Assembly: GCF_001613445.1 (NCBI RefSeq)
Contig: NZ_BDCJ01000001.1
Location: 62,001-126,000, forward strand
Direction: 5' to 3'
From: Nocardia grenadensis NBRC 108939
Lineage (GTDB): Bacteria; Actinomycetota; Actinomycetes; Mycobacteriales; Mycobacteriaceae
Length of the DNA: 64,000 bases
The stretch's first letter is position 1. Every line of letters begins with the position of its first letter. A model generated the notes under the pieces. The model saw only the letters and a list, made by a program, of their open reading frames with translations. It was not told the origin of the DNA and did not search any database. A program made the position numbers and the translations under genes. This document shows positions 51,667 through 60,982 of the stretch, piece by piece.

Positions 51667-51701
51667 CCGAGACCCAGTCGAGCCTCGGGCGGTTGCCCGG
51701 G

Positions 51702-52391
51702 TCAGGAGGTTCGGGCCCGGTGTCGTCGCCACTCGGTGACCGGGTCCCACTGCGGCGCGGTCCGGCCCCGGGTGAGCGGGTAGGCGGCCAGTCCGATCAA
51801 CAGCGCGGCGAAATGCCCGATCGCGGTGAAGTTCGGGTCGGTCACCAGCGGAATGCCGAACCACAGGAGGCTCGCGCCGAGATACAGCCACCGCCATGGG
51901 GGCGCCATGTGATAGGTGAGAACCCCGACGATGCCGGCGAGGAAGTAGCTGACACCGATATCGCGCACGTCGATCATGCCGGGATCGGCGTAACCGCGGT
52001 GAATGGCCAGGGCGAGTATGCCCTGGCTGATATAGGTGGCCCCGACGTGCGCGGTGAGACCGGCGATCGCCCAGCGCAGCGAGCCGAGCCACCGTTCGGC
52101 CGGGGCATGGAAGACACAGAACAGCAGCAGGTACGGGAACCAGAAGTAGCCGGCGACCCACAGCAGACTGGTGACGAGGACATGCACCGGATCGGATTCG
52201 AGATGACGGAGGTTGGTCGACCGTTCACCGAGGACGCGCTGTAGATCGTCGAGCGGCAGCAGATGCTGGACGATCGTGGTGATCAACAGCAGCATCAGCC
52301 AGGCGAACGTCCACGGCGCGCTACGCACGTAATGCCATACGAAGGCTGTGCCACGGTGCACGGCGTGGCCGGTATCGGCTGTCTCACTCAT
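51702..52391 (-). CDS. Rhomboid-like membrane protein, no serine protease motif
   Basis: A 229-residue protein with about six helices (APWTFAWLMLLLITTIVQHL, VTSLLWVAGYFWFPYLLLF, LTAHVGATYISQGILALAI, ASLLWFGIPLVTD). The layout matches rhomboid-fold proteins, but no GxSG nucleophile is seen: the region reads VGATYISQG. It is convergent with lysX, whose stop lies 36 bp away. Rhomboid-like genes near lysX occur in Mycobacteriales; the link is not explained. Confidence 0.75.
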   Translation of the reverse strand: MSETADTGHAVHRGTAFVWHYVRSAPWTFAWLMLLLITTIVQHLLPLDDLQRVLGERSTNLRHLESDPVHVLVTSLLWVAGYFWFPYLLLFCVFHAPAERWLGSLRWAIAGLTAHVGATYISQGILALAIHRGYADPGMIDVRDIGVSYFLAGIVGVLTYHMAPPWRWLYLGASLLWFGIPLVTDPNFTAIGHFAALLIGLAAYPLTRGRTAPQWDPVTEWRRHRARTS

Positions 52392-52628
52392 CGGCGGCCC
52401 TCCCGGTGGAAGTCCTTCGCCACGAGGGCTGCGGTCGCCCGGCCGACCGCTACCGGTTCCGCGAGCTCCGCGTTTCCCGACGCGGCCGACTGGCGGTACG
52501 GGCCGACTGTCCTACACCCTTCGGGTACGACACTACCCAGGTCAGGTGCGCCTCGGCGGCAACTGCACGAGGTTTCCGACAGGCATACGGCCGAGCGGGC
52601 GCCCGGCGGCGGCCGCATACTGGACATT

Positions 52629-53960
52629 ATGTCGTGGACCGGGCTCCGGGCGGGGGTGCTCGACCTTCCGGTGACGACGACCGGCGCAGTGTTCGTGTTC
52701 GTCGTCGTCACGGCGGTGGGTCTGGCGACGCTGGTCACCCGGGTGCAGCGCCGCTGGCTGCTCGTCGGGCTCAGCACGGTGGCGGTGGGGAGTGTCGCGG
52801 TGGTGGCGCTCGCCGCGGTGTTCGTGGAGAAGGTGTGGCGGCCTTTTCCCGACCGCCTGCCGGGGGTCGTCTATGTGTGGTCGGGGGTGGCGGTTCTCGC
52901 GATCGCGCTGCTCGTCGGCCGGTATATCGTGCGGCGGCGGGATCGGTCCCGGCCGCTGGTCGCCGCGGGGCTCCTCGCGATGGCGGCGGCGGTGGTGCTC
53001 TGTGCCGCAGGCGGGATCAACGCGGTCTACGTCGCGTATCCGACGGTACGCACGGTCCTCGGCATCCGCGACTTCCGCACTGTTCCATTCGATGCCGCCC
53101 TGGCACCCGGGCCGGGAGCGGCGGCGAATCCGCCGCTCGCGAGTTGGACGCCCCCCGCCGATCTGCCGAAAACCGGTGCGGTGACCGAGACCGATATTCC
53201 CGGGGCCGTCTCCCGGTTCTCCGCTCGTGCGGCGCGGATCTATCTCCCGCCCGCCTACTTCGCCACGCCACGACCCGACCTGCCGGTGCTCGTGCTCTTG
53301 GCGGGCCAGCCCGGCAGTACCGCCGACTGGCTGGTCGGCGGCCGGCTGACCGAGACCATGGATGCGTACGCGGCCGGGCACCGGGGTCTCGCGCCGATCG
53401 TCGTCCTCGCCGACGGCACCGGCGGTCAGTTGCGCAACCCACTCTGTGTCGATTCGCGCCTCGGGAACGCCGCGACGTACCTGAGCGTCGACGTGCCGAC
53501 ATGGGTGCGGGCCCACCTGCAGGTCGACCCGGATCCGCGGGCGTGGGCCGTCGGTGGTCTGTCCTCCGGCGGTACCTGTGCCGTGCAACTGGCGACCACC
53601 CGCCCCGAGGTGTATCCCACATTCCTGGACATGTCCGGGCAGGCCGACCCGGGCCTCGGCGACCGGGACACCACGATCCGGGAGGTTTTCGGCGGGGACG
53701 CGGCGGCCTTCGCCCGTAACGATCCCGCCGAGCTACTGGCCCACAACAGCTATCCCGGCTCGGCCGGTGGGTTCGTGGTGGGCCTCGGTGACACCGAATA
53801 TCGTGGTGCAGTGGAGCGGCTCGCCGTCGCGGCGCGGGCTGCGGGAATGGACGTTCACCTCACCGAGGTGCCGGGTTCGCACAGCTTCGCCGTATGGTCC
53901 GCCGGCCTCGAGAAGGAGATGCCGTGGCTCGGCCACCGGCTCGGCCTGGACGGGTCGTAA
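52629..53960 (+). CDS. Membrane-anchored esterase (alpha/beta-hydrolase fold)
   Basis: A 443-residue protein. Four transmembrane helices fill about residues 1-140; an esterase domain of the antigen-85/D-type family follows from 200. The nucleophile motif is AVGGLSSGGTCAVQLA, and the end VPGSHSFAVWSAGL contains the catalytic His. It should act on the outer face of the membrane. Related esterases in mycobacteria modify mycolates or cell-wall glycans. Its start ATG 52629 precedes a short amphipathic head. Confidence 0.85.
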   Translation: MSWTGLRAGVLDLPVTTTGAVFVFVVVTAVGLATLVTRVQRRWLLVGLSTVAVGSVAVVALAAVFVEKVWRPFPDRLPGVVYVWSGVAVLAIALLVGRYIVRRRDRSRPLVAAGLLAMAAAVVLCAAGGINAVYVAYPTVRTVLGIRDFRTVPFDAALAPGPGAAANPPLASWTPPADLPKTGAVTETDIPGAVSRFSARAARIYLPPAYFATPRPDLPVLVLLAGQPGSTADWLVGGRLTETMDAYAAGHRGLAPIVVLADGTGGQLRNPLCVDSRLGNAATYLSVDVPTWVRAHLQVDPDPRAWAVGGLSSGGTCAVQLATTRPEVYPTFLDMSGQADPGLGDRDTTIREVFGGDAAAFARNDPAELLAHNSYPGSAGGFVVGLGDTEYRGAVERLAVAARAAGMDVHLTEVPGSHSFAVWSAGLEKEMPWLGHRLGLDGS

Positions 53961-54077
53961 CGGCCGATACGGTCGCGGTCCATCCGTTCGCCTCCTGTCA
54001 TGGTGATGGAGGCGGCGATGCCGCGGCGCGGGAGGTTCGCGACCCGAGTGAGGGCGTCGGTCGCCTGCCCGCTGCGG

Positions 54078-54674
54078 CTACCGACCGCCGCCGAGTAGAG
54101 CCTTGCGGAGGACTGCCCGGATGTGGGCGGGGTCGGCTTCGCGGTCGTCGAGGAGGATGGCGGTGCACAGGCCGTCGGACAAGGCCACAAAGGCCTCGAT
54201 CGTCTCGGTGTCGTCGGTGTGTGCCCGGGCGAGTTCGGCGACATTGTCGCGCCAGCGTCGCGCGATCGGCCGCAGGGCCGGTCGGCGGGCGGCGAGGGTC
54301 GACAGTTCGCGTTCGGCGAGTGCTCGCTCGCGTCCGGGTCCGCCGGATTCGACGATCAGCTCCGCCAGCCCGGCCAGTGGATCGTCCGCGGTGTCGATGA
54401 GTTGTCGAATACGGCGGGTGTATTCGTCCGTCACGCTGGTCAGGGCGGCTATCAGCAGGTCGTCCAGGGTGGCGAAGTAGTAGAGCGTCAGACTGGTGGT
54501 GATGCCGGCTTCCTTGGCGACGGTGCGGTGGGTGACGCCGGTCGCGCCGTCACGTCGGACGATCTCGAGCGTGGCCTCGATGATCTGGGCGCGTCGAAGC
54601 CGACCACGCTGTTTGCGCCCGTCGACCGTCTCGTGTCCACTGTTTTCTTCGGCCGTCATTGCCTCATCTGTCAT
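54078..54674 (-). CDS. TetR-family regulator
   Basis: A 198-residue repressor with the HTH at about residues 42-70 (GVTHRTVAKEAGITTSLTLY). Its ATG overlaps the stop of the exporter gene (ATGA), so both are co-transcribed from the promoter at 56229-56265. It likely represses that promoter. Confidence 0.92.
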   Translation of the reverse strand: MTDEAMTAEENSGHETVDGRKQRGRLRRAQIIEATLEIVRRDGATGVTHRTVAKEAGITTSLTLYYFATLDDLLIAALTSVTDEYTRRIRQLIDTADDPLAGLAELIVESGGPGRERALAERELSTLAARRPALRPIARRWRDNVAELARAHTDDTETIEAFVALSDGLCTAILLDDREADPAHIRAVLRKALLGGGR

Positions 54675-56212
54675 AGATCGGTCCCGGGTGTCGAGGCTAT
54701 CGACTTCGCGTCACGGTCGGCTTTGCCGGGGGGCCGGAGGTGCCGAAGCATCACGAAGCACACCGAGGACGCGAAGGCGATGGCGACGCCTGCGACGAGG
54801 GCGGCCGTGCCGAGGCCGTCGGTGAATACGCTTCGCGCATGGTCGAAAGCGTCGGGCGGGATCCGGTCCACGACCGATGAGGCGCCGGAGAGGCTGGTGC
54901 CGTAGGTTTCGGCCACGGATGCCGGCAGACCGGAAGGTGTTTCGATCTCGCGGCGGTAGATGGCGGTGGTGAGGCTGCCCAGGAGCGCGACGCCGGCGGC
55001 GATGCCGAACTCTTGAACGGTCTCGGACAGAGCCGCCGCCGAACCGGACTTGTCCGGTGGCGCAGCACCCATGACGATGTCGGTACCCAGTGCGGCGATG
55101 ACCCCGAGACCCAGGTAGACGAGGGCGAATCCGGCGACGACAGCCGGCTTGCTGTCGGTCCCGGCCGAGGCCAGCAGCCAGTATCCGGCCAGCGACAGCG
55201 TCAGGGTGCCCGCCATGATGACGCCGGGGGATACGCGGCCGGACAACAGCGGGGCACCGATCGCGCCGATGAGCATGGCCAGCGCGGGCGGGCCCATCCA
55301 CAGCCCGGTGTCGGTCGGCGACAGGCCGGTCACGAACTGCAGGTACTGGGTGACCAGGAACATCACGCCACCGAACCCGGCCAAGCCGATCAACAACACC
55401 GATAGGGCCGCGGTGAAGGCCGGGTTGGCGAACAGCTTCATATCGAGCAGCGGTTCCGCGAGCCGCAGCTGACGCCGGACGAATGCGACGGTAGCGCCAC
55501 CACCGAGCAGGATTGCGGCCGCGGTCTGGATATCGATGCCGTGGACGGCGACATGTTTGATCGCATAGATGATCGGCAGCATGGCCGCCAGGGACAACCC
55601 GACGCTGAGCATGTCGAGTCCACCTGCGCGCGTGCGGTACTCCGGAAGCAGCACGGGTGCGCCGGCCAGGACCAGCAAGGCGACGGGCACCGCGATGAGG
55701 AAGACCGCGCCCCACCAGAAGGTGGTGACCAGTATTCCGCCGACGACCGGGCCCGCGGCCATCCCCGCAGCGAACATCGTCGCCCACACCCCGATGGCCA
55801 ATGCTCGTTGCCGGGAGTCGGTGAACATGGTGCCGATCAAGGACAGGGTCGAGGGCATCAGCGTCGCTCCGGCCACGCCGAGAAGTGCGCGCGCCACGAT
55901 CAGCCACAGCGTGCCGGGAGCGAACGCCGCGAAGACGGAGGCCGCGGCGAACGCCGACACTCCGATCATCAGCAACCGGCGCCGTCCGATCCGATCACCC
56001 AACGTACCCATCGTGACCAGGAATCCGGCGATGAAGAAGCCGTAGGCGTCCATGATCCACAGGGTCTCGGTCGCGCTCGGGGCCAGGTCCACGGTCAGCT
56101 TCGGTACGACCAGGTAGAGCGCGGTCACATCCAGCCCCAACAGCATGGTCGGCACCGCCAGCAACCCGAGACCACTCCATTCACGCCATCCGGCGCCCCG
56201 TCCCGCGGCCAT
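54671..56212 (-). CDS. MFS multidrug exporter, DHA2/SmvA-type
   Basis: A 513-residue 14-helix exporter. Motif D1 is MLLGLDVTALYLVVPKL, motif A is GTLGDRIGRRRLLMIG and motif C region is AAGMAAGPVVGGILV. ATG 56212 lies 5 nt after AGAGGAG; longer starts at 56239 and 56263 would pass over the operator. The TetR gene downstream and the palindrome upstream make this a self-regulated efflux unit. The profile is nearest SmvA/QacA-type exporters of cationic drugs. Confidence 0.93.
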   Translation of the reverse strand: MAAGRGAGWREWSGLGLLAVPTMLLGLDVTALYLVVPKLTVDLAPSATETLWIMDAYGFFIAGFLVTMGTLGDRIGRRRLLMIGVSAFAAASVFAAFAPGTLWLIVARALLGVAGATLMPSTLSLIGTMFTDSRQRALAIGVWATMFAAGMAAGPVVGGILVTTFWWGAVFLIAVPVALLVLAGAPVLLPEYRTRAGGLDMLSVGLSLAAMLPIIYAIKHVAVHGIDIQTAAAILLGGGATVAFVRRQLRLAEPLLDMKLFANPAFTAALSVLLIGLAGFGGVMFLVTQYLQFVTGLSPTDTGLWMGPPALAMLIGAIGAPLLSGRVSPGVIMAGTLTLSLAGYWLLASAGTDSKPAVVAGFALVYLGLGVIAALGTDIVMGAAPPDKSGSAAALSETVQEFGIAAGVALLGSLTTAIYRREIETPSGLPASVAETYGTSLSGASSVVDRIPPDAFDHARSVFTDGLGTAALVAGVAIAFASSVCFVMLRHLRPPGKADRDAKSIASTPGTDL

Positions 56213-56228
56213 CCCGGCTCCTCTCTCT

Positions 56229-56265
56229 ATTTGAACCATCGTACTAGTTGTACCATCGTTCAAAT
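56229..56265. promoter_or_regulatory. Operator-like 37-bp inverted repeat at the exporter promoter
   Basis: ATTTGAACCATCGTAC and GTACCATCGTTCAAAT form a 16-bp inverted repeat (14 of 16 pairs) around TAGTT. It starts 17 bp upstream of the exporter ATG, directly before the ribosome site. The AT-rich arms fit TetR operators. Confidence 0.7.
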
Positions 56266-56342
56266 ATTGGCGAAAGGGGCTCCCCGGGCCGGCTCAGGAG
56301 AGTGCTCCCTCGGCACGGCGTGGGGCCCGGGTCCGGTGGACG

Positions 56343-56880
56343 GTGCGGACGTTGCCTCACTACGGCCGCATCGGGCTGGTGCGGCCCGCGGGGCGGACGA
56401 GCACCGGCCACCGGCTCTACACCGCCGGCGACGTCGAGCGTCTCTACCAGGTGCTTGCCCTGCGTCAACCCGGCCTGGGTTTGGACCGGATCGCGGACCT
56501 GCTCGCGGGCACTGTGGCGATGACGCAGGTACGGTCCGCTCACCGCGACTATCTGGCCGCGCAATTGGCCGCGACCCAGGAACTCCATGCCCCGGTCGCG
56601 GCACTGGCCGCGAAGGCGGAGAACCGGCCAAACGCATCCGCGGATCGCTTCCTGGAATTGATCAGGAGGACCGTCATGGTCGACGACACCTTCAAGGAAT
56701 ATTTCACCGAGGGGCAGTTGACGCAGCTCGCTCAGCGTCGTGAGGATCTCGGTGAAGAGCACATCCGGCAAGCCGAAGCGGGATGGGCCGTGCTCATCCC
56801 GAAGGTCGACGCGGCGATCGCCGCCGGTGTGGATCCGGCTTCGCGCGAGGCGCAGCAGATGGCGGAGCGCTCATTCATTC
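56343..56880 (+). pseudogene. MerR-family (TipA-type) regulator, truncated at both ends
   Basis: About 180 codons. The HTH is incomplete: it begins at MRTLPHYGRIGLV, the second half of the MerR HTH, and lacks the start of helix 1 (VGELA-type). RTSTGHRLYTAGDVERLYQV and PGLGLDRIADLLAG follow. The TipAS-type ligand domain runs through ELIRRTVMVDDTFKEYFTE and breaks at EAQQMAER, where similarity ends. It begins 78 bp from the exporter operator and may be the old regulator of the pump. Confidence 0.65.
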
Positions 56881-56950
56881 CTCCCGGAATCCGCGCACGG
56901 TCAGCGAAATCGACCGTGCCGCCGAGTGTCCGGCCTTTCCGACGCTCGAT

Positions 56951-57346
56951 TCACCGAGCGGGACCGAGCAGATCCCATCGGTTGCCCGCGATGTCCAGGA
57001 AAACCGCGACGCGACCATACGGTTCGGACCGCGGTTGCGTCACGAACTCGACACCCGCCGCGACCAGCCGGTCGTATTCGGATCGGAAATCGTCGACCCG
57101 CAAGAAGAATCCCACGCGCCCGGCGACCTGACCGCCGACGACGCCGGTCTGCCGATCGCCATCCGCACGTGCCAGCAGGATCCCGGTCTGCGCGCCCGAC
57201 GGACGAACGACCACCCATCGCTTCGGCCTGCCGTCGTCGGTCAGTGACGGCACATCCTCGACCAGTTCGAACCCCAGCACCGCGACGAAGAACTCGATTG
57301 CCGGGTCGTACTCCGCGACCACGATCGCCACCAACTCGAGATGCAT
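56951..57346 (-). CDS. VOC-family (glyoxalase-like) protein
   Basis: A 131-residue protein with the beta-alpha-beta-beta-beta repeat: MHLELVAIVVAEYDPAIEFF (start of module 1), DDGRPKRWVVVRP, GRVGFFLRVDDFRSEYDRL and VAVFLDIAGNRWDLLGPA (metal-site Asp region). Members are glyoxalases, dioxygenases or resistance proteins; no metal triad can be assigned with confidence. The start ATG 57346 gives the typical family length. Confidence 0.85.
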   Translation of the reverse strand: MHLELVAIVVAEYDPAIEFFVAVLGFELVEDVPSLTDDGRPKRWVVVRPSGAQTGILLARADGDRQTGVVGGQVAGRVGFFLRVDDFRSEYDRLVAAGVEFVTQPRSEPYGRVAVFLDIAGNRWDLLGPAR

Positions 57347-57544
57347 CCCTCGAGCATAGGGAGCATCGTCCGCCCGGGCGCGCCCCTCGGCTGTCGGTCG
57401 CGGAAAACAATGGCCGCGTCGTGATATGGGTGGGATGTCCGGCAGGGGTTGTCCTCGCTTTTTCGGCGGCATCGCCGGCCGGGCCGACCGCAGATCGGTC
57501 GTGCCCGGGGCGGAGGCATACAAGCCGAACTGGCCGGGAAATCC

Positions 57545-58453
57545 TCAGCGGCTCGCCCGTAGTATGCGGACCGGGCGCAGTGCCTGGGGTGGTTCGCCCT
57601 CGAATTCCGCGGATCCATCGAGGTATCCAGCGATGAGGTCCGCGGCGGAGTGGTCTTCGATGTCGGTGAAGCCGAGCGCGCGCAACCGTGCGGCGATATC
57701 GTCGGAAGCGAAATAGCTGAACCAGGGTTCGCCGACAGCCGCCGCTCGATTCGCGCGCGCCTGCAGCTGCGCGCGATCCTCGTCGGTGTCTGCCGACCGG
57801 AGGTAGTCGAAGATCACCTCGGTCGGTTCGGATTGACGAGCGATGTATTCGAGGGTGCTGCGGGCGGCGTCCGGGGTCAGATAGAAGACGACACCGAGCC
57901 ACACGAATACCGCCGGATCGGTCCGGTTGAATCCGGCGGCTTCCAATCGTGTCGCCAGGGTGTCGGTTTCGAAGTCGACCGGTACGAAGGTCAACTGTTC
58001 GGGCCGGTCGATACCGGATGCGGCGAGGTGTTGATGCTTCCACGCTTGGGTATCGGGATGGTCGACCTCGAAGACACGCAGGCCGGGATGCGGGTTGCGG
58101 TAGGCGAAGGTATCCAGGCCCGCGCCGAGGATCACGACCTGCCGCGTGCCGGCCGCGACCGCCTCGGCCACTCGGTCCTCGGCGAAACGGGCACGAGCGG
58201 CAAAGAACAGGCGGCGCGGCCGATCACCGACGGCCAGCCGCAGGATCCCCGGACCGGTACCGCTATCGAGACCGTCCTCCGCGGGCCGGCCCAATTCGGT
58301 CAGCTCATTCGCAGTGACACCCAGCAGGCGTGCCGCCAGTGGATCGGTGAGAATCATCGGCCGATCAGCGATTTGATGATAGGCGCGTGCGTAGGCAGCC
58401 GCGAGCGCTGTCCGGCTGGGTCCCTCATCGTCCATACTCGAGAGGCTACTCAC
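57545..58453 (-). CDS. Class I SAM-dependent methyltransferase, TIGR00027 type
   Basis: A 302-residue protein of the same family as the gene at 32176-33069: SRTALAAAYARAYHQIADRP, DPLAARLLGVTANEL, VVILGAGLDTFAYRNPHPG (SAM motif I) and VFEVDHPDTQAWK, then VFVWLGVVFYLTPDAAR. GTG 58453 or ATG 58435 may be the start. The substrate is unknown. It is alone in its orientation block. Confidence 0.92.
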   Translation of the reverse strand: MSSLSSMDDEGPSRTALAAAYARAYHQIADRPMILTDPLAARLLGVTANELTELGRPAEDGLDSGTGPGILRLAVGDRPRRLFFAARARFAEDRVAEAVAAGTRQVVILGAGLDTFAYRNPHPGLRVFEVDHPDTQAWKHQHLAASGIDRPEQLTFVPVDFETDTLATRLEAAGFNRTDPAVFVWLGVVFYLTPDAARSTLEYIARQSEPTEVIFDYLRSADTDEDRAQLQARANRAAAVGEPWFSYFASDDIAARLRALGFTDIEDHSAADLIAGYLDGSAEFEGEPPQALRPVRILRASR

Positions 58454-58507
58454 GAACGCGACGCGATGGCTACGCTGTGCATCGCTCGGTCATCAGCCTC
58501 CGCAAAC

Positions 58508-59031
58508 TCATTCCGAACCGATCTCTTGGTCGGCCCTGCTTTGCGCCAATGCTGCCCGCACGGCGGCCGGCGGGCTGGTTGCCGTGACGGCCGCCTTGGT
58601 GGGGTTGCCGTCGGCGTCGAGGATCTTCCAGCCGCCGAGCGTGATCACCGGAGTGTTCCCGCGGTGATTGGCGAGAGCGAGTTCGGACAGCGTTCCCCAG
58701 GAACCGCCTACGACGATGACCGCATCGGCGGACCGGACCAGGATGGCATTACGCGCCTCTCCCATGTTCGTGTACAGGACAGCAGAAAGTCCCTCGCAGA
58801 TTTCGGCCGGGTCGGTATCGGGGCGGACGCCGATGACCAGACCGTTTTCGGCGGAGGCCCCTTGCGCCACCGCGGCCATGACCCCGCGCCCGCCACCGCA
58901 CAGCACGGTGGCTCCGGCTCGGGCCAATAGCATTTCCCGACCGATCCGCGGACCTGGCGAATAGCCTGCGTGTTCATCGTCGAACGCAGGCTCACGGCAG
59001 CGACCGAGCGATATCCGTGCGGGCCCGGCAC
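58508..59031 (-). pseudogene. LOG/TIGR00725-family protein with 5' frameshift
   Basis: The main frame carries the nucleotide-binding family core: EMLLARAGATVLCGGGRG, MGEARNAILVRSADAVIVVG and GSWGTLSELALANH. No start codon fits that frame at the 5' end; instead GTG 59031 opens a second frame that reads GYRSVAAVSL, like the family N-terminus, and the two join near 58995. A single-base frameshift therefore breaks the gene, unless the sequence has an error. Related LOG proteins are cytokinin-forming phosphoribohydrolases. Confidence 0.65.
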
Positions 59032-59058
59032 ATTGAGGAGCGCGGCGGCACCGGCCGG

Positions 59059-60003
59059 TCAGGAGAAGTCCAGGACCACCCGGCCGCGCAGTCCGCCGCG
59101 TTCGAGCAGGCGGTGGGCTTCGGCTGCTTCGGCGGCAGGGAGCACCTCGGCGACATGCAGGGTGAGCGTGCCGTCTTCGGCATAGCGGCGCAGGGTGTCC
59201 AGCCGTTCGGTGTCGGTGATGCCGTCGGGGACCATGACCGGGCACACTCGGATCCCGCGTTCGGCCGGCCCGGACCAGCCCCGCAACTCGGCCAGTGTGC
59301 CGCCGTCGGAGACGGCGGGCAGGGTTCGGGTGGTCTGCATCGACCCGTCCACGAGACCGGGAACGCCCTGCGGCAGCAGCGCCCGTATGCGGTCGGCGAC
59401 ATCGGCGCCGCGGGCGACGACGTGGTCGGCGCCGAAGCCGCGTACCCGGTCGTTATCGTGCGGGGCGGCATCCGCGACGACGGTCAGGCCGTCGGCCTTC
59501 GCGAGCTGCACCGCGTATCCGCCGACTGCACCGGCCGCCCCGGTCACCGCTACGGTGGCGCCGGCGGGCACGGCCAGCGCGTCCAGGGCGAGGCGGGCGG
59601 TCATGGCGTTCATCAGCAGGGTGGAGGCGGCGGGGAAGTCGGCGCCCTCGGGAGCGGGCACCACCGAGGCGGCAGGCACGACGACCTGTTCGGCATAGGC
59701 TCCGCCGCGCGGACCGGTGAACAGCACCATGGCGATCACGCGCTGGCCCACGCCCAGCCGGTCACCGGTTCCCGGGCCGAGTTGGTCGATTACGCCGGCG
59801 GCGTCCATCCCGGGCACGAACGGCGGCCGCCGGTCCGGCATCCGCACCGCGTGACCACCTGTGCGCAACAGGACATCGGTCGGGTTCACGGCGGCGGCGT
59901 GTACACGGATGCGGACCTCGCCCGGGCCGGCCTGAGGTTCGGGCAATTCCAGCAGTCGCAATACGTCGGGATCGCCGAATTCGTGCAAACCGATAGCCTT
60001 CAT
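59059..60003 (-). CDS. Zinc-independent quinone oxidoreductase/alcohol dehydrogenase-like protein (MDR superfamily)
   Basis: A 314-residue MDR enzyme. N-terminal GroES-like fold: MKAIGLHEFGDPDVLRLL, then VHAAAVNPTDVLLRTGG and FVPGMDAAGVIDQLG. The nucleotide motif is VAVTGAAGAVGGYAVQLAK. Zinc ligands of alcohol dehydrogenases are absent, so it should be a NADPH:quinone-type reductase. ATG 60003 gives the family start. Confidence 0.9.
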   Translation of the reverse strand: MKAIGLHEFGDPDVLRLLELPEPQAGPGEVRIRVHAAAVNPTDVLLRTGGHAVRMPDRRPPFVPGMDAAGVIDQLGPGTGDRLGVGQRVIAMVLFTGPRGGAYAEQVVVPAASVVPAPEGADFPAASTLLMNAMTARLALDALAVPAGATVAVTGAAGAVGGYAVQLAKADGLTVVADAAPHDNDRVRGFGADHVVARGADVADRIRALLPQGVPGLVDGSMQTTRTLPAVSDGGTLAELRGWSGPAERGIRVCPVMVPDGITDTERLDTLRRYAEDGTLTLHVAEVLPAAEAAEAHRLLERGGLRGRVVLDFS

Positions 60004-60150
60004 ACCCCGCCGCAACCCGTTGCGGCGGTACGGTATTCCGGGCGCCGAGTCGCCCGGGGAGGCTGAGCGGCCGCACTGATCGGGCCTGTCTTCGTGAGGT
60101 GCCGATATCCGGCCCGTCGGTATCGGCGCCCGGCGGTCGGAGGTGGCGCG

Positions 60151-60524
60151 TTACGGGCCGATTCCGACGAGGTCCTGGCGGGATCGGGCGTCTGCGTGCA
60201 AGGTGCCGAGCAGCGTGGAGGTGACCGTGGTGGTCCCGACGGCTCGCACTCCGCGCAGGGTCATACAGGTGTGCTCGGCTTCGATGACCACGTCGACGGC
60301 CTTGGGCTGCCCTCCTCGTTCGGGAAGGTGGTCAGATCGAACGCGTGCGGGGGTGAACAACTCGGCATAGGCCCGGGCCATCCGCCCCGGCGTGGCCTGG
60401 ACAGGTTCGCTGTCCAGCCGCACGCCGAGGTTGGTCAGAAAAGCGGCGGGCGGCGTCCTCGGCGGCGGTCGGTCGGATCGATCGCGCTGCTGTCGTGGAC
60501 GAGGCGCAGGGCAGGCCGGGACAT
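60151..60524 (-). pseudogene. GTP cyclohydrolase I (folE), several frameshifts and lost core
   Basis: The N-terminus (MSRPALRLVHDSSAIDPT) starts at ATG 60524. Family segments then occur in successive frames: AAEDAARRF, FLTNLGVRLDSEPVQATPG and RMARAYAELFTP, then FDLTTFPNEEG, and after a gap the end AVDVVIEAEHTCMTLRGVRA. The central zinc and active-site core (CEHH-type motif and RLADW) is absent. At least three small indels and one deletion are needed. It overlaps no other gene and cannot work. Confidence 0.75.
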
Positions 60525-60526
60525 GA

Positions 60527-60946
60527 TCAGCTTCCCCCGACACCGAGCGCGGTGAGCAGCACCAGCACGAGGGTGGCGACCGCGAACACGCCGTGCCCGC
60601 CGACGATCGCCACCGGGAAGTGTCGCTCGGGCGGCGTCTTGCCCACCAATCCGGTGGTTCGGGAGCGGTAGACCGGCAGCCAACGCGCCAGCATCACGAA
60701 CCCGAGCAGCGCGACGGGAACCAGTAGTCCGAAGGCGACCCAGGCCAGCGCGACATTGTCGACGGCGAGGTAGACGATCCACACCACCAGCCCGGCCACG
60801 GCGAGCAGGAAGTGCCCGAATACCACCGGAACGGGAAGGTGGCTGGAATCCGAATCACGTGCACCGCCTTTGGCGATCCACGTGCCCAGCAGGACGAAGC
60901 CGCCGACCGCGGTGAGCAGCCAGAGGATCAGAGCCGCGATGCCCAT
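60527..60946 (-). CDS. Small four-helix membrane protein of unknown function
   Basis: A 139-residue protein with four hydrophobic segments: GIAALILWLLTAVGGFVLLG, PVVFGHFLLAVAGLVVWIVY, LAWVAFGLLVPVALLGFVML and FPVAIVGGHGVFAVATLVLV. Two histidines (FGHFLL, VGGHGV) lie within helices 2 and 4 and could bind heme or a metal. The next gene upstream is a DUF2231 membrane protein 36 bp away, so they may be co-transcribed. Its stop is next to the folE remnant's start. Confidence 0.72.
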   Translation of the reverse strand: MGIAALILWLLTAVGGFVLLGTWIAKGGARDSDSSHLPVPVVFGHFLLAVAGLVVWIVYLAVDNVALAWVAFGLLVPVALLGFVMLARWLPVYRSRTTGLVGKTPPERHFPVAIVGGHGVFAVATLVLVLLTALGVGGS

Positions 60947-60982
60947 GATGACTCCTGATGAAGAGAAGGGACAGAGGAGAGG

